Shown here in pieces: positions 5,571-7,252 of a stretch of DNA of 7,252 bases. The notes beneath the pieces were generated by a model, which worked only from the letters and a program-made list of their open reading frames with translations, searched no databases and had not been told where the DNA came from. The stretch is taken from positions 1-7,252 of the forward strand of contig JAFDJF010000108.1 of NCBI GenBank assembly GCA_019307645.1, read 5' to 3'. Position 1 is the first letter of the stretch. Each line of letters opens with the position of its first letter. This DNA comes from Deltaproteobacteria bacterium. Its GTDB lineage: Bacteria > Desulfobacterota > DSM-4660 > Desulfatiglandales > Desulfatiglandaceae. The translations under genes and the position numbers were made by a program.

Positions 5571-6488
5571 ATGATACGGTCAAGAGTTCTCGAAGATGTC
5601 ATATTTAATACAATTAAACGGGGGTCGTGCCAACTGTCACCCGATATACACTGCGCTTTTGAAAATGCCATTAAACGTGAGAGCAGCGAAAGATCTAAAA
5701 AGGCATTTGAAACAACCCTCGAGAGCCTTGATAAGTCGGCAGAAGTGCAAAATCTGCTCTGTCCCGACACAGGCTGGCCACTTTTCTTTTTTAAAATAGG
5801 CAATAAAGCCCAGCCCGAAGGGGGCATATTGGCACTGGAAGAAATTACAAAACGAATGGTCGCAAAGGCAACAAAGGAAGGGTATTTGAGATCGACCATG
5901 AAACACCCCTTTACAGGTGCGGATCCCGGCACCAACGTTGGAACCAATGTCCCAGGTTTTAACTACAAGTTTGTACCGGGGGATTCCATCCAGATCACCT
6001 ATGTTGCAAAAGGAGGGGGCTCCGAGTGCTTTGGGGGTACCCGATATCGGGTGATTGCCTTTGCTGACGGGATTACAGGGGTCAAAAAAGCAATTATCGA
6101 CTGGTATATCGCTGGGTCAAGGGCTGGTGCCATCTGTCCCCCGTCGGTTTTAGGGGTGGGTATCGGTGGCACGGCTGATATTTCTACCCATCTGGCTAAA
6201 GAAGCCGCTGCCCTGAGGCTGGTGGGGAGTCATCATCCCGAACCCCAGATCGCAGAGCTTGAGAAAGACCTGGCATCAGCCATAAATCAGTTGGGAATCG
6301 GCCCCATGGGCGCGGGAGGTGACACGTCGGTGCTAGCTGTCAATGTGGAATATTCCCTGACACATCTTGCGGGCATTGCAGTGGCCATGAGCGCAAATTG
6401 CTGGGTGGCAAGACGTTCCACCACGAAGGTTAATGCGGACGGAAACACCGAAGAGTTGGATAATCCGGACTGGTTTGATGGGAGATAA
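5571..6488 (+). CDS. class I Fe-S hydro-lyase alpha subunit (fumarase/L-tartrate dehydratase TtdA type)
   Basis: The [4Fe-4S] catalytic subunit of a two-subunit hydro-lyase interconverting an unsaturated dicarboxylate and its 2-hydroxy acid, normally fumarate and malate. Its 305 residues match the usual length. Likely cluster ligands, by family pattern, are C64 (LCPDTGWP), C189 (ICPPSVLGVGIGG) and C277 (NCWVARR). Other family segments are PGDSIQI (136-142), KGGGSE (147-152), EAAALRL (211-217) and GIGPMGAGGDTS (242-253). Unusual features: the expected RKNTGDN-like segment reads GADPGTNVGTNVP (116-128), and the expected GSENMS is GSECFGG (150-156), adding a fourth cysteine, C153, near the presumed active site. 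These suggest a subfamily with a different or broader substrate, for example mesaconate/citramalate. Such enzymes are oxygen-labile, fitting an anaerobe. Start ATG 5571 follows AGGTGG (5561-5566). It lies 72 bp after the lyase. Confidence 0.9.
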   Translation: MIRSRVLEDVIFNTIKRGSCQLSPDIHCAFENAIKRESSERSKKAFETTLESLDKSAEVQNLLCPDTGWPLFFFKIGNKAQPEGGILALEEITKRMVAKATKEGYLRSTMKHPFTGADPGTNVGTNVPGFNYKFVPGDSIQITYVAKGGGSECFGGTRYRVIAFADGITGVKKAIIDWYIAGSRAGAICPPSVLGVGIGGTADISTHLAKEAAALRLVGSHHPEPQIAELEKDLASAINQLGIGPMGAGGDTSVLAVNVEYSLTHLAGIAVAMSANCWVARRSTTKVNADGNTEELDNPDWFDGR

Positions 6489-6490
6489 GG

Positions 6491-7114
6491 ATGGCGGAGT
6501 TCCACTTGAAAGTCCCTCTAAAAGACGAAGACGTGGCACAACTCAATCTTGGAGACCTGATCTACTTTTACGGGTCTGCCTGGACCTGCCGCTCACGCCT
6601 GCAAAAGTATGTGTTCGATGAAGGCCACGATTTGCCCTTTTCCACCAAGGAAAAAAACCTTCTCATTCATGTTGGACCCGTCGTCATCAAAGAAAATGGG
6701 GAGTGGAAACTTGCGTCCTTTATGCCCACGTCCAGTATACGTTTTGAAAAATGGGGGCCAAAATCCATCGAAACTTGGGGATTGAAAGCCATTGTGGGGA
6801 AGACGACCATGGGAGAAGCAACTGCGCAGGCAATGAAAAAGCATCACTGCATACACGCCACTCCGGTTGGCGTGACCCCGAATCTCTTCCTTGATCGTAT
6901 CAAAGTAAAGGGTGTCCACTGGTTTGATGAACTGGGCAGCATAGAAGCGGCCTGGCAGCTTGAGTTAGACAAACTGGGCCCCTTTCTCGTGGATATCGAT
7001 TGTGAGGGCAGGAACCATTTTGATGAGCTGGACAAGGAGATAGAAAGCAACCGCAGAAAAGTCTATGCACAACTGAACATACCTGAAGATTTTGAGTACA
7101 CCAAGTTGTACTGA
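6491..7114 (+). CDS. class I Fe-S hydro-lyase beta subunit (fumarase/L-tartrate dehydratase TtdB type)
   Basis: Partner of the alpha subunit, forming the C-terminal swivel-like domain of class I fumarases and completing the active site. It begins two bases after the alpha stop, with GGGAG at 6480-6484, so the subunits are surely co-translated. The 207 residues show LNLGDLIYFYGSAWTCR (18-34) where the family has a GD-x-V-x-x-x-G-T-x-x-T-x-R segment, LPF (48-50), HVGPVV (60-65), PTSSIRF (79-85) matching GPTTSxRM, LKAIVGKTTMG (98-108), the LGSIEAAWQLELDKLGPFLV stretch (148-167) and DIDCEGRNHF (168-177). The usual R-D-A-A-H following the threonine segment is CRSRLQ, a substitution near the substrate pocket. 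The C-terminus continues about 25 residues past the family core with a charged helix. It is the last gene of the cluster. Confidence 0.9.
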   Translation: MAEFHLKVPLKDEDVAQLNLGDLIYFYGSAWTCRSRLQKYVFDEGHDLPFSTKEKNLLIHVGPVVIKENGEWKLASFMPTSSIRFEKWGPKSIETWGLKAIVGKTTMGEATAQAMKKHHCIHATPVGVTPNLFLDRIKVKGVHWFDELGSIEAAWQLELDKLGPFLVDIDCEGRNHFDELDKEIESNRRKVYAQLNIPEDFEYTKLY

Positions 7115-7154
7115 CATTGTGTGACGTATACCCACCTACAAAACAGGCGATTCC

Positions 7155-7172
7155 GAGCAAGTGTTTTTGCTC
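7155..7172. repeat. small hairpin downstream of the operon
   Basis: GAGCAA (7155-7160) and TTGCTC (7167-7172) form a perfect six-base stem with loop GTGTTT, 41 bp past the last stop codon. It is followed by AAAAAG on the + strand and GGAATC on the - strand, so neither direction gives a proper T run. It may stabilise the mRNA 3' end or be incidental. Confidence 0.35.
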
Positions 7173-7197
7173 AAAAAGATTTCAAGTCAAAGAATGG

Positions 7198-7230
7198 GGA
7201 GCCATTTAATTGTGGGCTCTATATTTAATC
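7198..7230 (+). terminator. weak candidate intrinsic terminator of the cluster
   Basis: GAGCC (7199-7203) pairs with GGCTC (7215-7219), extendable by a G-U pair, with an 11-base loop. It is followed by TATATTTAAT, which is T-rich but interrupted. The position, about 85 bp after the last gene, suits the end of the transcript. Short stem and broken T run keep confidence low. Confidence 0.35.
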
Positions 7231-7252
7231 TAACATGGAAACTTTTTCAATT

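Noticed and set aside
7235..7252. Possible start of a further gene at the right edge (ATG 7235)
   Set aside because: Only six codons are visible and there is no Shine-Dalgarno sequence upstream.

Overview
The window looks like chromosomal DNA of an anaerobic bacterium. A strictly or facultatively anaerobic Desulfobacterota-like or syntrophic organism fits best, but this is an inference from gene content, not a phylogenetic result. Supporting points are an oxygen-labile two-subunit Fe-S hydro-lyase, a succinate dehydrogenase/fumarate reductase membrane anchor pair, moderate base composition and strong AGGAGG-type ribosome sites. All confident genes lie on the + strand.

Layout. (1) Bases 3-80 are the last 25 codons of a gene whose body lies upstream, one base away from sdhC. 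(2) 82-958 encode two three-helix membrane proteins, SdhC and SdhD, the quinone/heme anchor of a succinate:quinone oxidoreductase. The flavoprotein and iron-sulfur subunits are not in the window and probably lie upstream. (3) 959-1982 is about 1 kb of visibly AT-richer DNA with no gene I can support. It holds a possible terminator, a 144-bp imperfect palindrome resembling a small non-autonomous repeat element, a nested hairpin with an 11-bp perfect stem, a pair of 20-bp direct repeats, and a plausible promoter followed by a 5' leader hairpin. (4) 1983-7114 is one tightly packed cluster: a divergent SucC-like ligase beta subunit, a small cysteine-containing protein, a divergent SucD-like alpha subunit, a CitE/HpcH-HpaI-family acyl-CoA lyase, and the alpha and beta subunits of a class I Fe-S fumarase/tartrate-dehydratase-type hydro-lyase. 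(5) 7115-7252 is a downstream spacer with two hairpins, one of them a weak candidate terminator.

How the genes may work together. Hydro-lyase, acid-CoA ligase and acyl-CoA lyase together suggest a cleavage route: an unsaturated dicarboxylate is hydrated to a 2-hydroxy acid, activated to its CoA thioester with ATP, and split into acetyl-CoA plus a 2-oxo acid. With C4 acids this is fumarate, malate, malyl-CoA, then glyoxylate plus acetyl-CoA. With C5 acids it is mesaconate, citramalate, citramalyl-CoA, then pyruvate plus acetyl-CoA. The ligase departs from ordinary succinyl-CoA synthetase in several conserved loops and has an extra small gene between its subunits, so it may not be a housekeeping TCA-cycle enzyme. 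The most interesting part of the window is this six-gene cluster, especially the ligase with its possible third component.
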